A stretch of 64,000 nucleotides of DNA, from assembly GCA_030062745.1 (NCBI GenBank), contig CP099844.1, positions 26,970,596 to 27,034,595 on the forward strand, read 5' to 3'. Below the pieces are notes generated by a model. That model had not been told where the DNA came from and ran no database searches. It worked only from the letters and a program-made list of their open reading frames with translations. The DNA is from Capitulum mitella. Its lineage: Eukaryota > Arthropoda > Thecostraca > Pollicipedomorpha > Pollicipedidae. Positions 45,566-56,549 of this stretch are shown here, one piece after another (the first letter of the stretch is position 1; the number at the start of each line of letters is the position of its first letter). The position numbers were made by a program, and so were the translations under genes.

Positions 45566-48500
45566 CCTCCTTCCAGGTCGCGGGTCAGCACCCTCGAGAC
45601 ACGGATTTGCTTCATCTCCGCCTCCTGGCGCACGAAATCACTCTTCCGGCGCGGCATCCCGACAGTCGGCCTGGTTACGCCAAAACCCCACCAGGAAAGG
45701 AGCGGTGAATAGCCAGGCCCGGCGACAGAACGCTCATCACTCTTTGCTTGCGCATTAGGTGACCCGAAGTGACGAAGCACCGCATAAAAGAGTGTAGACC
45801 GAAAGGTCAGAAGCCAATTTCGTAACATCCTCCGAATACCATGAATAGCTAATGCGACCCACGTAAATGATGAATAGTAAATTGATTTGGTTACCAAAGC
45901 TCAATACGCACGAACGAGCGCAGTTTGGGAAGCTATGTGTCTGCGAATAACAGATTGAGAGCGTTTGCAGAAATCTCGAACGGACTTTGTGCATATGTTT
46001 TGCTCCTTGATTAGAAACAACACGATGCAAATGGATATATCTGTATCTCGGGTGGGAGCCACATACTCCCATACGATTTTGGAGTTCTTTGTAGCTACAA
46101 CGTTAAAAGCTGTCTCAGACATCGGGATTCTTTGCGCTGATCAATGGCCTTGTACCACAAAAGCCTTCTATCTTCAAGTACGCAAAGCATTATCGTAATA
46201 CCTGCCATGTGTTATGCATTACGCACCTCATGCAAAGCATCTCACCTCAATCACAAGAGTCAACCCAACATAATTCCATCCTATTTAGGTGCCACTCGTC
46301 ACACGATTGGAGCTGAATTTCAACGAAGGGGGCAAAAACCGGCGGCCTTGCGTGCGGTCCGCGCATCTCCAGCAAACATCCCGCACACCTTTCGACGGCG
46401 GCCACGGTGGCTGTCGTGATGACTGACTTTGGGTCATCGCAGCTCCGACTCGGGCCCAATGGTGTCGTCTCCGTCGCCTCTGACCCAGTCCGTCGCCGGT
46501 GGGCGCCGGCCGGCGCGCCGGAGCTGTGACGTCACGGCGAAGGTCAGACGCGAGAGGGATGGTATTAGACGGAGGGAAGAGGATGGGACTCGCCTGTTTT
46601 TTGGTGGAGCTTCTCTGAGGAACATCTTCAGGTGAGTCGGTGGTCGGCACCGCTTGGACCGGTGGAACGGGGACCCATAGGAATGGGTGAGTCAAGGAAC
46701 ACATGGACGGAAAATGTTTGTAGCATGCCGCGCTGTCCAAGCTTTCCGGTCTGCTAATCATTAAACCTTTTTAATGCGATAATCTTCAACCCGCAAAATT
46801 TGTCAACATGATTTGTTTCATGTACATTATTTTACACACGGAAATGTGCAATTCCTCCATTAGATGTGAGGCAATAATTTCGCTGTTCCAGTGCAGAAAA
46901 CAAATTGCGATTTAAGTGCACTGAGGAACATGACAAAACGTTTGGCGTGGATCTGGGGCGCAGTGGTATTTGTTCACAGATCACAGTTTAATGCCAAGCA
47001 CCATTGGCTCCTAAAATGACAACCGAAACATGAATAGATATGCTGGAAATATCAGTTCGAAGCCACCTATTTGAATGGAAGCAATATTGTTCCATTGTTT
47101 TCCATAACAACGTCCCACCACGAAGCAGTTTATAATTGTCACTGGGGTAAGTCTGAATTTCCTCGAATACCAAAATGCCATTTCTAACGCCAATAATACG
47201 TTCTGTGGTCCGCATGAAGAACCTGGCCCACGGCGCCTCATTTCAAGACTGGAGGCATATAAAACTGCACATCTTCATTTTTCTTTGTGATTTTTGAAAT
47301 AAAAACTGGCATTTTTCGATTTACATCAGTATTTTGCACTCGAGGTATTGCTTGTTTAAAGATCAAGCGCGTCCATGAGTTGCGCGTTACTGTCGTTGCT
47401 AAGAAATGCGAAAATACGGAATAAAAATAACCTTTAAAGGTGAAATCATCATTCACAGAATAGCTATGAGGACAAAAAGCTAGCAAGTTATCAGAATGTC
47501 GATGAAAGTTTAAAGTTTGCAGAACTGAGCTGAGCTACCGTTTGGTGAGAATTATACCCTGAAGAGAAATTCACTCTCAAGAGAGAGAGAGAGAGCTGCC
47601 TTTTGGTGAGAATCTTACTCTTGAGAGGGAAAATGTTTTGGTGAGAATGTGGTGCCCAGTCACTACCAGCTTATCAGCCTTCCAAAGCCGCGTCGGTCGG
47701 GCCGGGCCGCTAAGTTTCCTGCTTTTATTCAAGATTCCGCCATTGTATATAATGTATTATATATATCTGGTATTACACATAACAATGAAAGAAGTTTCAC
47801 GTGGCCCACAGTATCGCTCGTAGTCAAACGGTGCGAGGTCCGTAACTGACATCAAGGGACAAGTTTAGGTACGCCAGCTATTTTTCAGTACAGGCTGCAA
47901 GATGTGTTTAAACTTATTTATCTTAGCTGCGTTACGAATTAGAATAAACATCAACTTATTCACGTAGAAGACAGAAACAGATAGGCCCACTTCGAGAAGT
48001 CACCACATACTGTCAAAAACTGGCCTGGGTTTGATTATAATCGCAGGTTTGTTAAACTTATGACACACTGTAATATTACTTATGAGGAAAAAGTTTTGTT
48101 TTAGAAACATTCATAGTGCTGTTTTATCAGAAAATCGTACTTTTCGGAACGTTTCAGCAGAAGGCACACCATAATGTTGATATGTATGTACGCCACTTCA
48201 TGCTTACGCAACATCACACAGGCGCATTAAAGCAACAGTTCCTATTAAGCAACGTAACTCCTCACACTTTCATACAAGATAATAAATCCAATGGGCAGGC
48301 GTGCAGAACCTTTTACCCGCCTCGTCTACGGCTCGCACCCACGGCACACAGGGTCTCCAGGTCACCGTGAGCTGCAGCCTCCCGACCATCAAACTCTCCC
48401 GTGAGGCCATCGGTGGCCACCGGTCGGTTCCCCGGGGATGAGCTCATCAGGCCTGAAAACCACTCGGAGCCCGGCGAGACAAGGAACGGCGCCCGGGGCA

Positions 48501-50439
48501 CCGCCGGGGTCAAGGGTCGCCGCCGCCGCCGCCGGGGTCACGGCCGGCGGCCGGCGGCGGCGGCGCGGTCCGTGATACACCACAAACTTCCGTCCCCTCC
48601 CCTCCAGACGTCGCCACTCCGCCTCAGAGCAGCGAAGTCACGTGATCCTGGGAGGTTTTCTTCCTGGTTAGCGCATACTTGCGGCCTTGCTTGCGGCGGC
48701 GTCTGTTTGAATTGCTCCCAGCACCAAACAACCACGTTCGCTGTTTTATGCCTCATTAGGCTATACAAAGGTGAGAACTAATGCCTTCCCTAGTGTTATG
48801 CAAAATGCAAAATGATTTCGCCGCTCTTTCAACGAGTTTTAACATGCTGGTGGCGTCAACGCCCAGCATGTCATGCAAGTACGTACGTATAAGTGGGTTA
48901 TGAGTCGTCTTTCTGACGGAAACCATAACGCAAGCACACCCGCCCTCATAACATCTCGCGTTATTGTCATGACACATCAAGCTTCCTTACTTTTCCACAT
49001 ACACCGCGAGCTTACTGACTTTAGCAATGGCACCAATCATTCTCTCAATGTTCAACAGACTTTCCCTGCATGCACAAAGTCACGTCTCGTTCTTAAGGGC
49101 AGTGGTGCGAGTTAGTCACTGTTACAGCACTGTAACATCATAGTATTTATGAATCTTGCCTTGGCCGGATTATCGGGTGCGATCACGGTTTTCATTTTCT
49201 TCATCCCTAAACATGACCATAAAGAAGGGAAAAGCTGGAAAAGCTCAACCCCTCCCCAACATGATGTTTGGGAGACTTTTGATAATTTGTTCGCCATGTA
49301 ATCGGAGATCTGTCAGTACCTCGTTTGCGAAGAAAATTTGCGTTCGTTTCGTGCCGAAGTCATTCATGTAACAACCATAACAACGATTCTGCATTCACAA
49401 GAAAACAAGAAACTTTGGAATAGGTGTCATTAGCGACGCCAGCCAACAACTGTAGACACCAGATACAGCATGAATTTACCACGTGAAATCCCGAAAGGCA
49501 CCCAAAGAAGCATCACTCCGCATTACTGTAACCTGCAAAATTTGCATCTACCGCGATTATCACGGGAACAATGGCAAGGTCATGTCCTATCAGTATCCAA
49601 GCGATGTCTATGCCACCACAATGTTTGCCAATAACATGACGCATTTGCATAGGACGAGCATCACAACGGTCCAAAGCGCGGACTCAAGGCCGGGTTTGAT
49701 CTTTTACAAGGCTGCAGCTTGGAACAGTGCGCACGCATTGTCAGCAGCGGAGCCGGGGGGGGGGGGCAGAGGACAGAAGGCCTTAGCTCGGGAAAATTTA
49801 TCATGGTCCCTATAGCGGCCCACGGTAAGAATTCGGCAATGTTTCTGCCATGCCAGCCTTGCGTTTCGCCTGCGCTTGTGCAAGCACGTGGCGCCGCCAC
49901 AGCGTCAAGTACTTACTTGCGATACCCAGAACGGCCGACACTTGTCCCATTTGTCCGGCGCTCCAAATCGAAACTAAAACATTTCAGCTGTGACAACGCA
50001 TGAGCATCTCACGTTCAGACGCGACGAGCGACAATCAGAAAACAACGTGACTTCTTCGCACATATTCACGCCTACTCTGCACCCAGCGATCACAGTTCCG
50101 GGGGGTACCGAGGCCAGCGCGTGCTGGCCCGCTTAGCCGACGCGGTGAAAGACTCAAACTGTTTGCGTCCCGCACGGAGCATGCAGAGAGGTGCCACTGG
50201 CCATTAATCGTGCTCTGAAGCAGCCCGGCCTTCGATTAATTGCAAGAGGTCGGAGGTCGAAACGCTGCACGGGTTCGGGAATTTGCCGAGGTGCATTCGC
50301 CATGCGGTGGTGGAGGAGCGCAATGGAAGTTTCGTTAGTGAAATAATCAGTCGAGACTGCAGAATGATACTGGTGCGTCCTCCGTCGTGCATTCTTGATG
50401 CAATGTGGTCAGTTCGGGTAGGGCAAGCATGGAGCAAGG

Positions 50440-50580
50440 AGTGATCGGCAGCTCAACTGGTTGGGCGCTGGTCTTTCCGTCCTGGCAAGACGGGTTCGAA
50501 TCATCCCGTGACTCGATATTTGGCCCGCGGGTCAGCTGGCCATTGGCCAACATGGAGTCAAGCTGACCTCCGCACGATCA
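50440..50580 (+). mobile_element. tRNA-derived SINE head
   Basis: An A-box-like GGCAGCTCAACTGG is followed about 35 bp later by a perfect B-box GGTTCGAATC. The flanking acceptor stem cannot pair and the T-loop would be too long, so it is not a working tRNA gene. A tRNA-related SINE promoter is the best reading. Its 3' end is undefined. Confidence 0.55.
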
Positions 50581-51234
50581 CGTCGCACCCTTAGCGGCAC
50601 GCTAAACTTTCTCCACAAAATCAGCTGTACCAGGAATCAGGTACCAGGAATAAAGTACCAGGGTTCGGAGTCTATGTAACAGACTCTGCTTAGCATGGCC
50701 ACCGATCCATAACATCACCCTAACTAACCAATCGGACCAAATTTATGAAAAAATGAAATAAACAAAAAGTGCAGTATTGTTTTCGTCACTGAGAACTGAA
50801 AGCCGTCCAGTTTGAAAGGAAATCTGCCCAGTCAGCACAAGCGTCTTTCTGTTAGATTTTGACTACCGCTACAATGGTACGACTGTGACACCAGCGGCGT
50901 GGGGTAATACTAATATAAATGAAAGGAAATATTAATGCCTAATCATGTCATTGTATGCCATTAAAACGTGGCTGAGAGTGGCTGGCAGCGCCCACTCAGT
51001 GCCCGCGCCAAACCCTACAACGGAATCATTGTACGGCCAAACCCAGCAGCAGCAAATTGTGTTCATTGGCTCATATCCTTTCGGCTCAGCTGTGCTGTGA
51101 TTCCGTGAGCCCTGTCGTTAATCTTCCCACATTAGCCGCTGCGCCACCAGCAATTACCGTTCCCACCAGCCGGCATCCGCGCCGCGGCATATCATCCCGC
51201 CGCTCACAGCCCATTCACTTTCGTTCCAGACGCC

Positions 51235-51450
51235 ATGGCTAAGGCTCTATTCGCCACACTGAGCGCCGTGCTCGTTGCCATGGCGACCGCCCGCATGGCG
51301 TATCAGCTGTCGGACGGCGCACAGGACATCGTGCCTAACCTGGTCGAGTCGTTCAGCTGTGACGGCAGGCCTTACGGCTACTACGCCGACGTCCCCAACG
51401 GCTGCAAGCTCTTCCACATCTGCGTGCCGGTGCTTGGGTCGTCAGGGGAG
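51235..51450 (+). CDS. CPAP1-like exon 1
   Basis: 72 codons: signal peptide and the first half of the CBM14 domain through CVPVLGSSGE. The frame runs on past the donor to 51660, but the peptide after GTGAGG loses all family resemblance, while the next exon restores it. Confidence 0.88.
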
Positions 51451-52969
51451 GTGAGGCCAAACGTGGTAAGGTGTCCAGGACAACATCACGTTCAGACGCA
51501 TCAATCGGAGACTGAGGTACGGATATTGCATCGGCAAGGGAACATCCGAATCGTATGGCGTAACGTATGGATGGCTGCTGTGAAGAGATATACTGGCGAA
51601 TCAAACGCATTGCACTTTGTGATGTGCACGACGTACAAATACGGTGTTGTAGACGACTGAGCGCGTAAAAACATGCGTCCAGTTCCGCGCGTTAAACACG
51701 TGTGCTTTCTTTCCGGTAATCGCGTCTAATGGTACGTCTTAATAACGTAAACAGCCGCGAGATACGGGCACAGTTCTTCTCCAAACGCCTAATGACACTC
51801 GCGCGCCACATCAAAGTATAATCCGACCCTCCTGAATTAAATCACTGCCCACTAACCAAGGCCGCGTAAAACGCGCGACTCTCCGCCGCATCAGCATAAC
51901 ATGACCGAGCCCACGGGGCGTCCGGCGGGCGGGGGGGGGGGGCCGGTACTGACGGCGGGGGCGCGAGGGGGCGACGGGGACACAACAGCCCGGGGCCCTC
52001 CAATGGCGCGGCCCGCGCGCCGCTGCGGCGCCGGCCGGCGGGGTCAGGGGTCAGCCGGCCGATCGCCGGGCCGCCGGCCGTCCTACATCAGCCGCCTTGC
52101 GACACGGCGGGCCTAATAGGCGGACGCGGACGGGCCGGCCCGGCGGGAGGATGCGCCTCCTGCTGCGTGAGGCAACACTCGACCGGCGGTCAGGCGCCGC
52201 CACCGGCCCGGCTGTCGGCGCCGTTGAGAAACGCCTCGGCCGGCGAGATGCAAATGTGCGTGGAGGAGCAGTCTGGACGACGGCGGCCGTCGGGCACGGG
52301 GACTACGATAGCGGTCACGTGACGCACCGTGGGGACCGTGACTGCCGCATGGTCCTTAGACAGACCGCCGCTGTCCGGCATGCCACTGCCTTGCAGTCTG
52401 TAAATGCCTCACGCCGGAACGGCTCCTGCATTCAGATTGGATGAGTTGTGATGTCTGTCACGCGCTATTTGCAGATAACGTGCTAAGCTTTATGAATTGA
52501 AATTGCATGGTAATGTTTTCACGGCACATTTTAGGACAAATGGTTGTCTTCCGGAGACGGGAAAAGTATCGTGCACTACGTTCGGTGCGTAGAAGACGAA
52601 TACATCGTTGGCCAATAATTATTATGTTGGTATCTGTTGAGCATTTCTGACAGTGCAAATCGAAATGCTTGGAACAGATCTTCCGCAAATTTTCCCACGA
52701 TACATTAGCACCGGTCATAGGTTATTAGACCCATTTAAACCGAAGTGTAGTGCGATATGATTACACTGCGCGTGCAGTTCACACATTCTGTTTCGCAGAC
52801 GCTGCAGACGGACCAGTACAGCTTCCTGTGCGGCAACGAGACAATATTCGACCAGATGACCTTGACCTGCAACTACCCGGTGGACGCCCTGCCCTGCGAG
52901 GACGCCGAGAACATGTACTCGCTCCGAAACGACGAGTTCTTCAAGCTGGCGGACGGCAGCAGTGCATAG
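51235..52969 (+). CDS. CPAP1-like secreted chitin-binding protein (one CBM14 domain), two coding exons
   Basis: Small secreted cuticle or peritrophic protein of 128 residues, joined from 51235-51450 and 52799-52969. The signal peptide is MAKALFATLSAVLVAMATA. The single peritrophin-A (CBM14) domain has six cysteines in the right order: FSC, NGC, HIC in exon 1 and FLC, LTC, LPC in exon 2, with the DGRPYGYYADVPNGCKLFHIC core typical of CPAP1 and obstructor-like proteins. Such proteins bind chitin in cuticle. The domain is split by one phase-0 intron (donor GTGAGG, acceptor TTTCGCAG). A short acidic tail (EDAENMYSLRNDEFF) ends at TAG. The ATG has good context (ACGCCATGG). A few untranslated upstream exons may exist. 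CPAP1 subfamily not assigned. Confidence 0.9.
51451..52798 (+). other. CPAP1-like intron with GC-rich block
   Basis: 1.35 kb phase-0 intron. Bases 51900-52330 are very GC- and CpG-rich, including a G run near 51932-51942, and could be a regulatory island or a GC-rich repeat. Nothing coding is recognised. Confidence 0.75.
52799..52969 (+). CDS. CPAP1-like exon 2
   Basis: 57 codons including TAG. Supplies the last three cysteines of the CBM14 domain (SFLCGNETIFDQ, LTCNY, LPCED) and the acidic tail. Confidence 0.9.
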   Translation, partial: TLQTDQYSFLCGNETIFDQMTLTCNYPVDALPCEDAENMYSLRNDEFFKLADGSSA

Positions 52970-53318
52970 GACCCTGCGGTGTGCGGTGCGTGGTCAGTGC
53001 CTGTCTGCCTCAACTCGGCATCTGCCCAACATCGCGTCAACGGCGAAAGTAAAATTCATCAGTACTTCGGGTGCTGCGCAGGACCATTCCTTCACCCCGC
53101 CACTCAGGAGACAAACGTTTTGGCGAATTTCGCGTTGTGAGACAGTGTCAATTGGAGGTACAACGGCATTGGGCAATGGAGCAAAACAGTATGAAAGAAA
53201 AGTCTGTAACGAAATGCAAGACATTCCGTAATCCTGCTGCTATAACTCTGAGCACAACATTGTTGAAGTTATCAAGTCTGCTGTTACCATTTCATTATGT
53301 TGTGGAACTGTGTGTGCA

Positions 53319-53372
53319 AATAAACACTGCGCAAACAATGTTGTTTTTAATAGTTTATCTGCTTCCAATAAA
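53319..53372 (+). promoter_or_regulatory. Candidate poly(A) signals for the CPAP1-like gene
   Basis: Two AATAAA hexamers at 53319-53324 and 53367-53372, about 350-400 bp after the stop codon. Either would give an ordinary 3' UTR length. Confidence 0.5.
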
Positions 53373-54129
53373 CGAAGCACTTACGAGGGCCGCATTAGGT
53401 ACTTAGAAGACGAAAAGAAGAGTAGATTTCTCTTTCTATAGCCTTTTTTATAAATTTGATCTTTTTTATAAATCTGATCTCATTTCATCTTTTTTACAAA
53501 TTTGATCGGAACCTTTCTGAACTGGATGGCGTTAGGATCAGAGTCCTTATTGAGCAGAACCGTTATGTAGACCATTGCACGAATCTCGGCATTATTAAAA
53601 GCGAGGCCGAAGTCCGAGTGAGTCTTACTTCATGGAGTAGAAAAAAATGAAACTGAGCAGTCCGACCAGGCCAGGACATGACGATTTCTGAAGTCTATGA
53701 ACTTAGCAACCACTGGACATAAGTGAAAATATGTCAATTTCTCGAATTTTGTGCAGCTGCATTTTTCAATGCAGGAACTTACAAACTCTTTCCTTCACAT
53801 GACTTTTCAGGGAGTGATGTTTCCACTCTTAGACCTATTTTTCCCTTTTAACAGCTCAGGAATGGCAGCCCACAATATGAAGTGTACGCGCCACGTGCAA
53901 ACTTGCAATTCATCGGACACAAAACGGATGCAAACAACATCGAAGTAGGCCTCACACGTCAAGCCCCTCGCAAAGTGTCTCATACTGGTTATCTATACAC
54001 CATTTACCATATGCCTATGGTATTTGCGCCGCCCATGTACATTTTCTCATTAGGTCCTTCCCTGGAAAAGTCATCAACTGGATCACGAAGGACGTCAGTC
54101 ACGTAACCGATAACTAAGAACCGAACCTA
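53373..54129. other. No gene seen
   Basis: AT-richer sequence with short near-repeats of TTTTTTATAAATTTGATC around 53440-53505. Nothing else is recognised. Confidence 0.6.
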
Positions 54130-55057
54130 CAGGGTGTCCCAAAAAACGTAGCATTTCTTGAAAGCCGGTAACTCCGGCCATTACGGACGGCCAACACCGA
54201 ACCAGAATTAAAACGAAACTGCATTTGTGGGGAGTTTCCCTCATAACAGAAGGTCGCGATCAGTGTACACACATCGAACTACAGCGTGGGCTCGAGCTGT
54301 CCCCTTCACACGTTTCTCAGAGCTCAGGCCGCCGCAGGCCCTGTCTCACGGCTCGGGCGCACACATCCGGCTGAATCTTCTTGCACGCCGCTGGGATTTT
54401 CAGCTTCAGGTCTTCAAGAATTGTGGGCGGCTTCAGGTAGACTTGGTCCTTTAGATATCCCAAAAGGAAAAAAATCTGGGGCTGTTGGATCCGGGGAATG
54501 CGTAGGCCACCGAGTCATCATCTTCTTGGAGACAACACGCCCCCGAAGTGGTCCGGAGGTCATCCCAGAGCCACTCGAGACGTGTGGCGCCGCGTGCCGT
54601 CCTGCTGCAACCACTCGAGGTGGAGAGTGTCGACGCACTTCTGGTTAAACTCTTTCCGGAACCGATAGGACACTACCACGTAGCGATCTGCAGTGACCGC
54701 CACCACAACTGCAGTGACAGTTGTGTTTTCCTTGCGGTCCTGGAAGAAGGATGACCCGATGACTGACTGTTGGACGCACACCAAACAGTGACATTGGGTG
54801 ATTGCAGGGGAATTGTACGCATCTCCGCCGGTGGCTGCTGGCCCCAGCAGCGGTGATTTCGAGATTAAACATTCTATGCAGATGAAAATGTATCACGTCA
54901 GAAAAACACAAGCTGTCGATGAAGATGCCAGATGTGGCAGTCTGCTCCTTTAGACAGGTCCACAGCTTCAGCCTTTCCTCTCCGCCAGAGGAATTAAGTG
55001 TCTGGAAAGTTTGTATCTTGCAGCGATCAGATGAAGTTTTTCAAGATTCAATGGGTC

Positions 55058-55066
55058 GCCGACAGG
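55058..55066 (+). repeat. Left 9-bp target-site duplication (GCCGACAGG)
   Basis: Identical to 61146-61154 on the same strand and directly abutting the terminal inverted repeat. Confidence 0.93.
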
Positions 55067-55246
55067 ATGTGTGTCAAGACAGCCCACGGTCAGCCCACGC
55101 TCAGCCCACGCTCAGCCCATAAAAGCGACCCCTCCAAAAGCGGCCAAAATGCACCATATGATGCATCTCGACGAGCTGAACACGATGGTGCAATTTAATG
55201 TTGGGTGCATCCAATACCTTAGCCTGCAGAGCCAATTATCAATCAA
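55067..55246 (+). repeat. Left unique terminal inverted repeat
   Basis: About 180 bp matching the reverse complement of 60963-61145 with very few differences. Contains tandem CAGCCCACGGT/CAGCCCACGCT units next to the terminus, then an AAAAGCGACCCCTCCAAAAG stretch. Confidence 0.92.
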
Positions 55247-56549
55247 GGGGTGAGAGTTTCTCACTAATATTCACAGCCGACTGCATATAGTCGAGTAGCA
55301 CCTCAAACGACTCCCCGTGTCAAGCCGAGCTCAAAACTACCTCTTGTTTCTCAATATCTTTTCAACTTTTTGAGAAACATGCATCCAGAACCGGTTTTTC
55401 GCCTAATGCTTTATTTCCCATAGGCTTTAACATTGAGGGCAACGGTCGTGAATTGGCCGGCATCTACGATTTTTCTAATTTTTTGTGTATGGGTACCCTG
55501 ACCAGGAACACACTGCCTGGCAGTGAAATTTGCCGGGTGCATTGATATTCTCACCGATTACAAGGGGTGAGAATTTCTCACTAAAATTCACAACCGACTG
55601 CATATAGTCGAGTAGCATCTCAAACGACTCCCCGTGTCAAGCCGAGCTCAAAACTACCTCTTGTTTATCAATATCTTTTCAACTTTTTGAGAAACATGCA
55701 TCCAGAACCGGTTTTTCACCTAATGCTTTATTTCCCATAGGCTTTAACATTGAGGGCAACGGTCGTGAATTGGCCGGCACCTACGATTTTTCTAATTTTT
55801 TGTGTATGGGTACCCTGACCAGGAACACACTGCCTGGCAGTGAAATTTGCCGGGTGCATTGATATTCTCACCGATTACAAGGGGTGAGAATTTCTCACCG
55901 AAATTCACAACCGACTGCATATAGTCGAGTAGCATCTCAAACGACTCCCGTGTCAAGCCGAGCTCAAAACTACCTCTTGTTTATCAATATCTTTTCAACT
56001 TTTTGAGAAACATGCATCCAGAACCGGTTTTTCACCTAATGCTTTATTTCCCATAGGCTTTAACATTGAGGGCAACGGTCGTGAATTGGCCGGCATCTAC
56101 GATTTTTCTAATTTTTTGTGTATGGGTACCCTGACCAGGAACACACTGCCTGGAAGTGAAATTTGCCGGGTGCATTGATATTCTCACCGATTACAAGGGG
56201 TGAGAATTTCTCACCGAAATTCACAACCGACTGCATATAGTCGAGTAGCATCTCAAACGACTCCCCGTGTCAAGCCGAGCTCAAAACTACCTCTTGTTTC
56301 TCAATATCTTTTCAACTTTTTGAGAAACATGCATCCAGAACCGGTTTTTCACCTAATGCTTTATTTCCCATAGGCTTTAACATTGAGGGCAACGGTCGTG
56401 AATTGGCCGGCACCTACGATTTTTCTAATTTTTTGTGTATGGGTACCCTGACCAGGAACACACTGCCTGGCAGTGAAATTTGCCGGGTGCATTGATATTC
56501 TCACCGATTACAAGGGGTGAGAATTTCTCACTAAAATTCACAACCGACG
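55247..56549 (+). repeat. Left array of 317-bp subrepeats
   Basis: Four full units beginning GGGGTGAGAATTTCTCAC at 55247, 55564, 55881 and 56197, and a fifth from 56514 cut off after 36 bases by the central LINE. Spacing is 317, 317, 316 and 317. Each unit contains ACCGGTTTTTC, an AATGCTTTATTTCCC stretch and a GGGTACCCTGACC block. The outermost unit shares private variants with the outermost unit of the right arm. Confidence 0.95.

Larger units (their letters stand above)
38993..51234. other. Gene-poor region between collagen and CPAP1 genes
   Basis: The first few hundred bases must include the collagen 3' UTR, which begins with an AGGAGG-rich stretch near 39066-39135. The rest has no frame with a recognisable domain. 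It includes CpG-island-like blocks at about 40080-40440, 41100-41460, 43000-43380 and 48440-48570, a minisatellite (45008-45565), a short GA run (about 47577-47595), and a tRNA-like SINE. Regulatory roles for the CpG blocks are possible but not shown. Confidence 0.6.

Noticed and set aside
51451-51660. Extension of CPAP1-like exon 1 to a stop at 51660 as a single-exon gene
   Set aside because: It would lack half of the chitin-binding cysteines; splicing to 52799 restores the full domain in frame.
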